DNA from: Micrasema longulum
Taxonomy: Eukaryota; Arthropoda; Insecta; Trichoptera; Brachycentridae
Direction: 5' to 3'
Assembly (NCBI GenBank): GCA_022494885.1
Contig: JAGVSM010000184.1
Span: 182,521 to 246,520, forward strand
DNA length: 64,000 bases
The position numbers and the translations under genes were made by a program. Below the pieces are notes generated by a model, which worked only from the letters and a program-made list of their open reading frames with translations, ran no database searches and was not told the origin of the DNA. How positions within the stretch are numbered: position 1 is the first letter of the stretch; each line of letters begins with the position of its first letter. Shown here one piece after another: positions 1 to 9,960 of this stretch.

Positions 1-2
1 GA

Positions 3-2225
3 AACTTAACATCTCGATTTGAGTTTCCGAAATTACAAGATTCAATTGAAAATGAGCAGTTAAATTCAAGATCCATAGATGGTGTAAGAAATAATTTTGC
101 CAACGGAAATCAAAGCAATATTCCACACAACACGGAAACATTAAACACTTATGTAAGTGACCATTACCCCAGTAGCAGAAGATCATCCGAATCTTCCATA
201 GGCAAAAATCAAATCGAAGAAGAAATAAGAGAAGTGGAAATGTTAAATGCTGCAGTTAATAGACAATTAAGTAAAAATGCATCTACTGACACTTTAAACA
301 GCATAGAATCCAAAGTGGATCATATATTAAGAACCAAAAAGAAATCTGTTTCATTCTGCGATCAAGTTATACTTGTTGCAACAGCCGAGGATCAAGAAGA
401 TGATAGTTACATTCCTAATCCTATTTTGGAAAGAGTACTCAAATCTGCACTTAATAAGCCCGAGACTATCACTCTTCCTTTACAAGGGGAAAGACCATCT
501 TTACATAGACAAGATTCTATGGAAAGTCAAAAATCCAATATTTCTTGCTTATCACAAAGTTCTCAACACCAACGGGAATTAAACCCACCAACTGAATATG
601 ATAAAGCACTAAATATTAACACCCCTTATCAACATGTTCCCAATACGCAGGTTGCTAAAAGTGAAAATATTAACATTCCTCGTACTTCTGAAATCAATCA
701 CCAAGTTCCTCCCATGCCTCTTCAACAGCATAGAATGTTAAATGATTCACCGTATCAACACCTTTCTAACATAAACAATACTCAATTTCATAATTCTAAC
801 CTCTATCAGTCATCACCCACTGCTCAGGTATTAAATGGGTATAACCCGAACCAGAGACAATACATGAAAACGCTCCCACAGCAAACATCTTCGCCTAATA
901 TTATGAACAATCCAAGTCCCAATTTCTACAACTCCCAACATACAAATGTTAATAATTCTGCTGCGGCTTCTAATAATTCCATCCAATCCATACCAAATTA
1001 TCCTCAAACTTCACAACCAACACACAACAACTATAATCAAAATTCTCAACCGCCACAGACTTACGCACAAAACACGATGTTACCCCAAAATTATGCTCAG
1101 CAAGCTCTAAATACAACAACAAGTCCACTTACAATGCAAAATTACCACCAAAACTCCCAGACAATGCAAAACTATACACAAAATAACCAATACAATGCAA
1201 TTCAGCATACAGCAGTTCCGAGACAAGTTACAAATGGCTATCCACAACCATCAAACAATCAGCAGCAAAAACAAAACTCCATGTATTTCCCTGTCAATAG
1301 AACACAACCTATGCCAGGAAACTCTACACAATATAATCAAACAACTAATAGTAATTCACCATATCAACATGTTCCTTCATCGCCACATTTAATGCAAAAT
1401 GAAATGAACACAACTCAAACTTATGAAAGTGATTACAATGCAGCAAAATATATTCCTAATAGCACAACTCATATGAAACCTGACCAATTTTCACAAAACA
1501 CAAATAATTCAACTAATTACAATTATATCAACAGCTTACAACAATTATCTCAAACTTCTTATAATTCTCCTTACCAAAGAGTACCTTTAATCCATGGAGA
1601 CACCGTCAATAATCACCCAGCTAATACAGTTTCTCCCGTATATCAGAGAGTTCCTCAACCTTATAATGAAACCCAGACTACCGGTCATAACAGTCAATTC
1701 CAAAAACCTCCCCACCCATATTCCGATCAGAATAAAATAAATCCTCAATACATTGGACAAGAACAAAAACAGACTCAGTATTATCAACAGGATTATGGAA
1801 TGGATAATATGAATGGAATGCACACCAACCTGCCTTATCAAGGTGTTCCTATGAAAGCTTCACCGTATCAACAAGTTCCGATGCCGAAACAACCCCAGAA
1901 GAAGTCAGTATCCTTTGAACCAGGTACGAAAGGAGGAAGCGATACTCCGGTATACAAGAATAACGCACCCATGAACGGAGCACCCGCCAATAATCAAATT
2001 AGTAATAATATAAATGGTATGGTACAGAATAGCATACCAATGAACAATAACGGAATGAATGGTGTAAATAGTAGTGTAAATAATAGTGTTAATAATAGTG
2101 TTAATATTAATAGTGCTGTGGGAAAGACACCTTGCAATTTGTGTAGAAAAAAACAAGTGAATTCTCCGGCAATGTACTGCGTAGATTGCGACTTTTATAT
2201 GTCGAGATTTAAACAGAGAACATAG
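3..2225 (+). CDS. 3' part of a low-complexity Asn/Gln-rich protein with two RVxF motifs and a C-terminal CxxC pair
   Basis: The frame is open from the window edge (base 3) to TAG at 2223-2225, giving 740 visible residues. The true start lies upstream: the GTG at 234 and ATG at 240 are internal. An ordered stretch (codons around 320-470) contains KKKSVSF at about 336-356, then a conserved-looking acidic block and an IPNPILERVL helix. Next come about 500 residues rich in Asn, Gln, Pro, Ser and Tyr, with seven PYQ repeats followed mostly by xVP (near 625, 745, 1358, 1566, 1636, 1833, 1860). A second KKSVSF lies at about 1893-1916. The C-terminus has CNLC, then 11 residues, then CVDC and FYMSRF (2133-2213), likely a small zinc-binding module. 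KSVSF fits the protein phosphatase 1 docking consensus, so a PP1-binding scaffold is a reasonable inference. I do not recognise the family for certain; a cortical or junctional scaffold is possible but unproven. Confidence 0.8.
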   Translation, partial: NLTSRFEFPKLQDSIENEQLNSRSIDGVRNNFANGNQSNIPHNTETLNTYVSDHYPSSRRSSESSIGKNQIEEEIREVEMLNAAVNRQLSKNASTDTLNSIESKVDHILRTKKKSVSFCDQVILVATAEDQEDDSYIPNPILERVLKSALNKPETITLPLQGERPSLHRQDSMESQKSNISCLSQSSQHQRELNPPTEYDKALNINTPYQHVPNTQVAKSENINIPRTSEINHQVPPMPLQQHRMLNDSPYQHLSNINNTQFHNSNLYQSSPTAQVLNGYNPNQRQYMKTLPQQTSSPNIMNNPSPNFYNSQHTNVNNSAAASNNSIQSIPNYPQTSQPTHNNYNQNSQPPQTYAQNTMLPQNYAQQALNTTTSPLTMQNYHQNSQTMQNYTQNNQYNAIQHTAVPRQVTNGYPQPSNNQQQKQNSMYFPVNRTQPMPGNSTQYNQTTNSNSPYQHVPSSPHLMQNEMNTTQTYESDYNAAKYIPNSTTHMKPDQFSQNTNNSTNYNYINSLQQLSQTSYNSPYQRVPLIHGDTVNNHPANTVSPVYQRVPQPYNETQTTGHNSQFQKPPHPYSDQNKINPQYIGQEQKQTQYYQQDYGMDNMNGMHTNLPYQGVPMKASPYQQVPMPKQPQKKSVSFEPGTKGGSDTPVYKNNAPMNGAPANNQISNNINGMVQNSIPMNNNGMNGVNSSVNNSVNNSVNINSAVGKTPCNLCRKKQVNSPAMYCVDCDFYMSRFKQRT

Positions 2226-2690
2226 CAAAAAGAGACAGTAGATTAAATATAATTAAATTAAAGTACAAATTTATTGTAAATACAAATTGTTTATGTTTTA
2301 ATTGTCTTCTGATAACTATATGTAGTTATAAAAAAATGTAATATGTTATTATGATAATGAATTTTTATATTTTGTATAATTATTTTATTATTCCTAGTGA
2401 CGAAATCACCTTAAATATTGACAATATTGAATGTATATAATCATTGTAATTATGCCAGAATTTGGTTATCCTATTGTTGAGTAGTTTGTGAAATTTTATT
2501 TAAGAGAATGATTTTATTTATTTTATTGAAAAAGTGTGATATATGTCATAAGGAATATGAATATTATGCAATTTATTGCGTGATCTCACTACTTTAAAAA
2601 TGTTTTATATTTTTACAATAAGAATATAATGTAAAAAATTATGTACATATGATATATTTTTGAATAAAGAATTTTAATAATAAAAATACC
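2226..2690 (+). other. 3' UTR and polyadenylation region of the upstream gene
   Basis: Very AT-rich sequence directly after the stop codon. A canonical AATAAA lies at 2663-2668, preceded by several weaker AT-rich variants, and repeat DNA starts about 50 bases later. This is consistent with a roughly 460-base 3' UTR. The exact cleavage site cannot be fixed from sequence alone. Confidence 0.55.
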
Positions 2691-2997
2691 CATGCTGTTT
2701 TTTTACAAAATGTTTTTTACAATGAGGAAGTTCAGTGGTTTTTGAGGAAATTTATATATTTGTTAATAGGCTATCAAACGAAGCAAAAAATATATCTATC
2801 GTATTATCATCGCTGTGATTTTTTAAGTTTTTAAATTTTCTTACTATTCCGTGCGAGACATCACTAGTTCTCTTCGGTGAGTTGTTCTGATTGATGAGTT
2901 GGCTTCTATCACAACACTCTTTCATTCGTTGACTAATCTATCACAACACTCTTTCATTCGTTGATTTTGACGAACTTGTGTCATGAACAAGTCATTT

Positions 2998-3144
2998 ATT
3001 TTAATTATAATAATAAAACTACGTGTAAAGTTTTGTGACCAGACCAGTCTGACGATGTCGGTCACGACGAAACCCGGTCACTGGTAAAAATTTATAAACA
3101 AAAGTGGAATAAAACTATAAACGTATTATCATTATAATTAAAAT
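2998..3144 (+). repeat. Imperfect inverted repeat bracketing the hammerhead core
   Basis: The left arm 2998-3034 and right arm 3111-3144 are reverse complements with a few mismatches and gaps (shared core TTTTAATTATAAT). Between them lies the hammerhead-like core at 3043-3085. The arms would prolong stem I of a type I hammerhead. A motif resembling TTCCATCAAGAATT, seen after other hairpins in this window, follows at 3148-3164. Confidence 0.6.
3043..3085 (+). ncRNA. Type I hammerhead ribozyme-like motif
   Basis: All core boxes are present in order. Stem I 5' strand ACCAGT (3043-3048); CTGACGA (3049-3055, fits CUGANGA); stem II GTCG (3057-3060), loop GTCA, CGAC (3065-3068); GAAA (3069-3072); a very short stem III ACC/GGT with one loop base; then C at 3079 as the predicted cleavage nucleotide; stem I 3' strand ACTGGT (3080-3085), fully complementary to the 5' strand. 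One unpaired T at 3056 separates the core from stem II. Such short stem III forms are known from Penelope-like elements, where dimers are thought to be active. Activity here is untested. Confidence 0.65.
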
Positions 3145-3444
3145 GCATTTCCACCAAGAAATGTCAGTAGAAAAACTCAGTCTTTCATTTTTATCAAAAT
3201 CAATTTTATTCCATTTTTCGTATGTTATAGAGAAACTTTGTTGAAAACATTTTTTATATCCAATTTCCCGTAGCACTGAACTTCCTCATTTAATGCTTTG
3301 CAAAAAACTTATGAAATATGCTTACTAATAATATTATGTCTAGGAGTAATTATTCTTGAGCCAAAAGAAAGAGTAGGTATGAAATATCCATTTATACTGT
3401 AGAGGGACCTTATAATAAGTAGACACTAAATTACATTTAATCAT

Positions 3445-3663
3445 CATTATTCCCTTTCCACACGTAATGGTGCATAGGGTACTGCATTGGTACACCAGTG
3501 TATTTTGTCAATTTTTTATACAACAAGGTAAGATGTTCAATTTTACGGTCCAGGGACAAAACACCTTCTAAAATAAATATTTCATGTCAACCATGTCGGG
3601 AATTGAACCCTAGACCTCTTGCATGGTAGGCAAATAAGCTGACCACTATACCACAAGACCGAC
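3445..3663 (-). mobile_element. tRNA-derived SINE, family A (copy 1)
   Basis: Read on the minus strand, the element begins with a tRNA-like head: a box A-like TATAGTGGTCAG, an anticodon-like CTACCAT and a box B-like GGGTTCAATTCC. The body ends in a block containing ACCAATGCAGTACCC. The same head and body recur at 55313-55575. The head most resembles a glycine tRNA but cannot fold a proper acceptor stem, so it is a SINE rather than a tRNA gene. Confidence 0.7.
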
Positions 3664-3889
3664 AAATTAAAAATTACGTTTACAGAATATGAATTTGTTT
3701 TTTCCCTTGGTTTTAAATCAAATGCAATTACTTAGAGTGAACACAAACATTTCTCAAAAAAAATCATTATTGATAGAATTATGAACCTAAATTAGTTGAT
3801 TAATTCATGTATTCAATAAAACAATCATTAGTCAATAATATAAGCTACTGACATTCGATTTGTCCATATATCAAAGATAAATTTTCCAT

Positions 3890-4636
3890 GTTCGTTGAAA
3901 TGTACTATGTATGTACTATAAATAATGGTCTTCAGGCCACTGTAGATAGCTTAAATAGGTACTCCACATGCATGGGTTCAAAAATCAATATTGCGAAAAC
4001 CCATGTACTGTGTAACACTTCATGCCTTGACGCCCAAAATCCCCTGACTCTGTCAAACCAAGTCATCAAAAGGGTCGAGAGTTTCAAATACCTGGGAGTA
4101 TATGTTATGGAAAATGGCAGCTTTCAAAAAGAACTAGGAGAACGGCTAGGAAAAGCAGGCACCATATTTAACAGTATGAAGGCTGTCTGGGGATCGGATA
4201 TTTACTCAGTGAAAACCATGCCACCAAATGCCACCTATATAACGCCTGCATAACACCTATTCTCCTCTACGGATGCGAATTGTGGCACCTCACTAGGGAC
4301 CAAAACAGGAAAATTCTGAGTTTTGAGAATAGGTGTTTCAGAAGAATCTTAAAAGTGGCAGCTCGACTCTTTGCGAGGAAATGAAAGCAATATGATAAAC
4401 GGACGCAGTAAAACCCGGCGACAACCGTCATCGCCGAGGCTACGAGCACGGTTGTCTCTAATAAAGGGTAGATGCCTCCTGGAGAGCCTTTAACCACGCT
4501 TGTCTAGTTTACAAGGCATCAGGTTCTCGATGTTCTGGATCTCCACTGCTGACTGTTCATCGGCAGGTCGTGTCAGAACTACGGGATGTGAACCTGACTT
4601 GGGAGGATGAACAGGAGCTGGCAGCTGACGGAGATT
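3890..4636 (+). pseudogene. Non-LTR retrotransposon reverse transcriptase fragment
   Basis: The frame at 3888-4253 encodes a stretch typical of the region after the RT catalytic box: a segment ending SKINIAKTHVLC, then VESFKYLGVYV. A shifted frame continues with LLYGCELW and a RCFRRIL motif (about 4258-4360), found in the thumb region of many LINEs. The tail at 4500-4636 contains SELRDVNLTWE-like coding, matching the minus-strand fragment at 32578-32877. The copy is 5'-truncated and frameshifted, and abuts a SINE at 4636. The clade is uncertain. Confidence 0.65.
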
Positions 4637-4823
4637 TTTTTTTTGTAAAAAAGAAATATTTGCGTTCCTATGATTTACCCAAATATTTCATTTTGAGGGC
4701 CATTTTCAATGAGTTGTAAATAACTCACTATTAGAAAATGGAATCGAGTTGGGGTAGAGTAGGATTCGAACCACGGACCTTTGGTCCGTGAGTCCAAGAC
4801 ACTAGCCATGGGACCACAACCCG
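4636..4823 (-). mobile_element. tRNA-derived SINE, family B (copy 1)
   Basis: The minus strand starts near CGGGTTGTGGTCCC with a box A-like GTGGCTAGTGTC and box B GGTTCGAATCC, followed by a CCCAACTCG block, a body with AACTCATTGAAAATGG and an A-rich tail (T-run near 4636). Near-identical copies lie at 42468-42661 and 56262-56403 (minus) and 43703-43860 (plus). Confidence 0.7.
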
Positions 4824-5985
4824 ATGCTTGGAGGATCTTTGTGGACACCATATGCTCCAACTAGGGAGTGGACATAGAATAATAAATGAAATGAATAAAT
4901 AAATAGTATCTGGAAATAAAAAAGGAGGTATTTACATAGTTATTTTCCATGTAAAATATTTAAGAGAAAATAAGTTCAGAAATACTATTTTTTTAGATTA
5001 CAATAATTGGAAGATGCACAAGCTATTCCATTGAATTAGGTTTAGATTAATAATAATAATATATATGTGTACTATTACTGAACCTGGCACAATCCATCTT
5101 TCTTATTTTGACCAAAAAACAGATACAATAATAATTACTCCAGTAAAATGGCTAAATAGGGCAGAGCCAAAAACGTGTTTTATATTCATAAAACAATTTA
5201 CTTATTTATTCATACAAGTAAACTTACATATTATAAAAAATATTAACTTATCCGAAACTCTGAAGCCAAGAGCCCTGTGTTGAGTTGGGACACAACAAAA
5301 TGGAAAATGAAAACATGCATATTACTAAAGAATACGAGGTTCACAAAAAGGCCATTTAATGAAGTAACCTTTCTTGATTCCAATCTGTACTTACTCGGTT
5401 TCAAACTAACTGTCATTAATTTACTTTTTGTATAGAGCCAACATGGAATAAAACTTTCAAGTTCAAGACACTCCATTCCTGAGTTATGAGAGTAAATAAC
5501 ACTCATCTAGTCTAAAAACAGTCCCAATAATTTATTGTGAAGATGTGGTGGTGGACCTGGGATCAGCATATGCTTTATATTTATTTATTTATAAATAATA
5601 TGCTTGTGGTGATGGTGATGTCCACATGTTCCACTTGGGAGCGTATGTAAGAAAAAGAAAAAATAAAAAGATAACCAACCTTTCCTAAATTTAAAATCAA
5701 AAACTTTTTGCTACAATCTTTTTGTAAATATTATGATTCCTAAGGACACGGGTACAATGTACAGATAAATTAAAATTAAGTTAGATGAAATATATAATAG
5801 GTAACGAAAATAAGTATCTTCTAAAAATAAGGAAGTTTTGTTGACAAATTTTATAATAAGGAAAAACTTTTTTTAATCATTTGCATGGAGCGCAGTAGAC
5901 TAGTGTCATCTATCATTTTATTAAAAAGTATTTTGAATAGTCGTTGTACCGGTTTGTATAACTATTCACTAGATGTCGCAAAATC
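4824..5985. other. Intergenic AT-rich stretch
   Basis: No gene was recognised. A 40-50 base block at about 5265-5310 (around GAGCCCTGTGTTG and ACAACAAAATGG) recurs at 20350-20400, so it is a short dispersed-repeat remnant, probably a LINE 3' end. The short frames here (5065-5283, 5243-5506) show no protein-like composition. Confidence 0.5.
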
Positions 5986-6104
5986 GCATTTCCATAGGTT
6001 TTGCTGAGCATTTACGGCTATGTTCAGTGTTTTTCGTTAATGGCGACGGTCAGTGACGGATTGTTTGGGTTAACGTCAACACCACGGCAGAATAATACGT
6101 AAAC
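5986..6104 (+). promoter_or_regulatory. Putative core promoter and 5' UTR of alpha-Man-Ia
   Basis: Two TCAGTG elements resembling the insect initiator lie at 6024-6029 and 6050-6055, 50-80 bases before the start codon, with no TATA box nearby. The context of the ATG is GTAAACATG, a good insect initiation context. Base composition becomes visibly more GC-rich here than in the flanks. The transcription start is an inference. Confidence 0.35.
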
Positions 6105-6746
6105 ATGTCATCCACCGGGATTTTACCGACGTATCAGCGTTTCGTAAATGGTGTTCCCGTTCCCACATTCTCCAGACGGTCATTCAGACCTCGCGAAAAA
6201 TATTTGATTCTGTTGGTGTTTTTGACATTTGGTGTTGTGTGTTTCGGCGCTTTCTTTTTCTTGCCCGAGTTTAGAAGTTCGGGCAGTACTGTTAACAATA
6301 GTGTTTACAAAGTGTATCAGCATATGCAGAAGGCAGGACCCGAACTTCTGATTCCGGCGCCTCCTCACCTCGATGACGCGGATGTTCTGCCCAATTTGAT
6401 ACGTCACGACGACCACAAACTGCTCGACCCGCATTTCCTGGAAGACAGGGACCGCCTGCAGGCCAAGATAGAGGAGGACCAAGCTCTCAAGGTGCTGGAG
6501 AGACCGAACATCGACTTTCCCCTGAAAACGTCGTCATCTCTAGCGCCAAGAGACGGAAATGGGCTCTTGGACCTGCCTATCGTGGATAACGTGGATAACG
6601 CGATCGGCGAACAAATAGACGATGACATCCTGGAGAGCTTCCCAGTGGTGACGGTTCCCCCGGCTCCCAGTAAGCGCTACCCCGACGTGAACAGAGGCGA
6701 AGACAAGGACCCCGTGGCGAGAGAACGGAGGAACAAAGTCAAAGAG
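6105..6746 (+). CDS. alpha-Man-Ia: First coding exon of Golgi class I alpha-mannosidase (alpha-Man-Ia)
   Basis: Encodes 214 residues ending in a phase-0 splice donor. The product is a type II Golgi membrane enzyme (glycoside hydrolase family 47) that trims alpha-1,2-mannose from N-glycans. Visible parts are a cytosolic tail starting MSSTGILPTYQRFVNG, a basic SRRSFRPREKY stretch, one membrane anchor at about residues 34-54, and a luminal stem with KAGPELLIP and a charged helix around DRDRLQAKIEEDQALKVLERP. This order matches the N-terminus of Drosophila alpha-Man-Ia as I know it. The catalytic domain is not in this exon, and no exon for it is visible downstream. The exon is clearly more GC-rich than the surrounding DNA. 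The frame stays open to 6818, but the GTAAGT and the break in homology place the exon end at 6746. Confidence 0.88.
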
Positions 6747-6752
6747 GTAAGT
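6747..6752 (+). other. Splice donor of alpha-Man-Ia intron 1
   Basis: AAAGAG followed by GTAAGT is a perfect donor consensus at the point where similarity to the mannosidase stem ends. The intron would be phase 0. No matching acceptor followed by GH47-like coding is seen before 64000. Confidence 0.8.
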
Positions 6753-7690
6753 CGCTTCGGCTTCAAATTAATTGACAACAATTTTGGAAGGCAACGTCCT
6801 TCCGTGCAACTTTTATAACTCGTCTAATTCAATTATTGTCGCATAAAGAATGCCGAACAAAAAGTGCGCCCACCTTTTAAAATACATCTGATACCATCCT
6901 ACATACCGGATATTCTGGTTCTTTACCGGCCGCCTATCGCCGTTTTAAATGCTTTCATTTTATTATAAACGGCGAACATCATGCTCCGGTACCCCTCGGA
7001 AATTGATATTAATATTATATATTATACTTGGGTAAATTAAAATATTCGGTTATCATTCTTAAACTACTCGAAGAATTATTGCGCATGAACCTGAAAAAAT
7101 AAAATTCATTATCTCTAAAAAAGAATATTTTCTTATTTTAAATTGCAATGAACTTCCACAGAGAATTTCGACTAACAAACTTGAATTTTTCGATAACTGT
7201 TTAATTGATTAATCTCATACTTATGAATTTATCAGTTGTTATCGATGATATTTTTTGTCAAGTGTATATTTTGACTGCATGTTATTATCTTCGTACCTAC
7301 TCTACCCTGTGGTTTTAATTCTCCGTCAGTTGGTAGGTAGAAGCGAAATAATGTAGATAAAAAAAAACAATGTTCATTTAAGACGTTCCCTACTCTGATT
7401 AATGACTACATTTTTGCATAAATATAATAAAATAATAGTTAAATATTTCTATTAAAAAAGTTGAATAATATTTTTTACGTAACTATACAAAAGTATACGT
7501 TCTATAGGTAATGAATGATCATGGAAGAAAATTACTCTAACGGCAGCTCATCTTTATTTAAAGTTGTCATTAATAACTTAAGTCAAATATCTACCTTAAT
7601 CTAAATACTGAGCAATCATCGTTATGAAACTGTAAGTACTAGATCCATTTTCTGTATTTACTTTTACTAAACTTATTTGGTCAAATGAGT
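6753..7690. other. Intronic AT-rich stretch with one repeat tail
   Basis: No gene seen. At 7142-7187 is a copy of the roughly 45-base tail that follows the hairpin elements (GCAATGAACTTCCAC, then ACTAACAAACTTGAA), here without a hairpin. The rest is AT-rich, with no recognised feature. Confidence 0.5.
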
Positions 7691-7699
7691 AAAAATATT

Positions 7700-8100
7700 C
7701 TAAGTAGCTTGCTAGCAACACTAGAACGAACACCTTACTAGAATGAACCTTTCCGAAACTTTTAGATGTAGGTTCTGCAGTGCAGATGAGGAAACACCTA
7801 TACACATTCTATGTGAATATGATGCTTTACATCATAATAAAGCCTCATCCTCGGGGGACCGCTGGTTAGACCTGAGAATGTTAAAGAGCTTGCCCCCTAC
7901 CTAATAGCCCGATAATTTACGAATCTGGGCTTGAAGGGGGAGATTTAGCAAAATGTAAACTCTCGCCTCCCACACAGTAGTCAGGCTCTTTAGACCTGGG
8001 CTTAGAGGGCGAGAACTCTTCACGGGGACCCGTCACGTAAGACCTTCACAGGTCGCAGTGACGTCAGGAGCTGGCATAGCACTGACCCTCACCACTAAGA
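7700..8100 (+). pseudogene. LINE C-terminal fragment with CxxC-H-C motif
   Basis: One frame (about 7758-7901) reads RCRFCSADEETPIHILCEYDAL, a Cys-Cys-His-Cys arrangement like the segment following RNase H in I/R1-type non-LTR elements. It ends at a stop near 7901. The GC-richer sequence to 8100 looks like its 3' UTR. The copy is truncated and decayed, and the clade is inferred only from this motif. Confidence 0.55.
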
Positions 8101-8300
8101 ATACGAATAAGTAGGTACTTAATATTTATATTTCTGTAGTATTTTTGCAGTTTTAATGTTAAAGATACAGAAATTATCGCAGTAAGCTATTTTACGCTTG
8201 AATAAATCACCGAAGTCCACTTTTGTCATAAAAATGTTTTTTGGTTGAAATAAAAATCCGAAGTCCTATTTGTTTTAGTGAAAAAAATCGTGATTAGTCC

Positions 8301-9158
8301 CAGGGCCTCAATTATGAACGCTATCTTCATCTGTATATATCGAGACGGTATACTTAACTTCTGTACTATCTGTATCTTCCTCGGTATGTTCTACCTACTT
8401 GCCATATCGACATCATATGATCGAAACGAACCAATGAATGACCTCAAAAATTAGTCCGCGTTCCTTACTTCATTAACATTTCAAAAAGTTTTTATTCATA
8501 TTTTAAATAGGCTTCTGTGATAGAAAGTGCCCACTTTAAAGCGATTATAAACTCCAATAAATCCTAATTCAAACTAAAAATGCTCACTTGAACGTGATTT
8601 TGAAAAGACTTTTGACACTTGCCCAGACGATGTGCTTTAAATCGTCTGTATTTATCTACCGAGCGACTACAAAGCTGGCTCCTTTAACGTCTCGATACGC
8701 ACACCCCGGACGGTAGTTAAACAGACAGAAAAATATAATAACTCAATTAATTTTTTACATTGGTAACATTTTACGGCTAGATGCCCTTGTATGTTAATAG
8801 GGCAGAATCTAGCTAGTCTAGCCACTGCATCTAGCCGTATCGAGGGGTTCTAGACCCGTCGATACAAATCAATGTACTTGCATCAAAACTTCATGGTGGG
8901 GGGGATCGGTAGCGTATCTTAGAATTTGGTCGGTAGAATTTTATCTTCAACTTTGACGTCATACTGAAGCTATGTCCATTTTAGTGCATAGATATGTGTT
9001 CCGTGATGTACGCTTCCCCTTGTTTTATATCGATGTACCCACCCAAAACTCGAAGGCGGGGGATCGGTAGTGTATCTTCGTAATCGCTAGAGAGAATTTC
9101 TCTTCAACTATACCGTCAAGGTGAAGGTCTTTATCTTCCCGTCATAATCGAGGCCCTG
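8301..9158 (+). mobile_element. hAT-like non-autonomous DNA element T1
   Basis: Terminal inverted repeats start CAGGGCCTCAATTATGA (8301) and end as the reverse complement of CAGGGCCTCGATTATGACG (to 9158). Subterminal blocks resembling GAAGATAAA and CGAGACGGTATA occur near the ends. The CAGGG terminus is typical of hAT elements, but I see no clean 8-bp duplication. There is no transposase. Related copies are at 45044-45838 plus 50363-50546, and at 50541-51158. Confidence 0.65.
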
Positions 9159-9249
9159 ATATTCTATTTTAATATGCACTATTATCAAAATAATCATTAT
9201 TTTACATTTAAAGTTCTTTATAGATTGAAATCATATTGAGGAAATTAAA

Positions 9250-9960
9250 ATTATATTAAAGGTTACAATATTAATATTGATAATTTGAATATAAATTATG
9301 TGGACGAAATAAAGTATCTCGGGGTCTAATTGGATAGATATTTGAATTTCAAAACACATTTTCAATATGTAACAAAAAAAAAAAAAAAATTTATGGGAAG
9401 ATTACGAAATGCAATAGATATAAAAAGTAGTATTTTTATATATAAAACAATAATATGTCTACACATAAATTCCTGTTCTTCCATTCTTTTATGTAATGAA
9501 GGAGAAATTAGAAATATACAAATTCTTCAAAATAAGGCGATGAGGATTATACTTAAAAGAAATTATTCTAATGTAGAAAGAAAGCACAAAAAATTAACTT
9601 GCTCACAGTAAAGCAACAAATGTATAATTTAATTTTATACACTTAAAATGTCATTCAGGGATGAATAAAATAAAAACAATAATAAAAATTAACCAACAAT
9701 GTCATACATATGAAACAAGGGGTAAAAAAAAGATAAGATTACCAATGAGGATAAAAACAGAATCTCAAAACTCACTGTACAAGGGATTAAAGCTGTACAA
9801 TGAGTTACCTGAAGAAATAAAGGAAATATAAAAAAAAAACGAAACATTTAAAATTAATTTGAAAAAATATGTTATTGAGAAATTTTGATACTAAAATTGT
9901 TATGTTTAAAGTTTATATCAGTTCTTAAGATGTTATGAACTAACTTAATAAAGCATAAAT
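9250..9960 (+). pseudogene. 5'-truncated LINE (family L-a), RT C-terminal part and 3' end
   Basis: The frame encodes EIKYLGV, an in-frame stop, then LDRYLNFKTHFQYV, GRLRNAIDIKSS and QILQNKAMRIILKRN (to 9611), closely parallel to residues 212-310 of the RT at 46160-47401. Further remnants read YETRGKK and GLKLYNELPEEIKE. The 3' end carries an inverted repeat AGTTCTTAAG...TGAACT and an ATAAATA tail at about 9945-9962. The same 3' end recurs at 14415-14484 and 40965-41028. Confidence 0.75.

Larger units (their letters stand above)
2721..3290 (+). mobile_element. Hammerhead-bearing repeat element P1 with inverted ends
   Basis: The ends share an inverted repeat: AATGAGGAAGTTCAGTG at 2721-2737 and its reverse complement at 3274-3290, with weaker similarity continuing inward. 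The body resembles 28283-28660 and 35013-35152, so this is a dispersed family. A tandem duplication with a 32-base period sits at 2905-2964 (CTATCACAACACTC repeated). The interior holds an inverted repeat around a hammerhead core, listed separately. There is no ORF. The layout resembles Penelope-like terminal repeats, but without a coding copy the class is an inference. Confidence 0.55.

Noticed and set aside
234..242. Start codon for the first gene
   Set aside because: The reading frame is open upstream to the window edge with similar composition, and the codon at 234 is GTG; the real start lies outside the window.
1587..2228. Two antisense ORFs over the C-terminal half of the first gene
   Set aside because: They mirror the low-complexity Asn/Gln coding of the sense strand and lack protein-like features.
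3596..3663. Glycine tRNA gene (and similar heads at 25119, 44290, 55313)
   Set aside because: The heads are continuous with a shared SINE body and cannot form full cloverleaf acceptor stems.
6747..6818. Coding extension of the mannosidase ORF to the stop codon at 6816-6818
   Set aside because: A perfect GTAAGT donor precedes it, and the encoded 23 residues do not resemble the mannosidase family, whose catalytic domain should follow.
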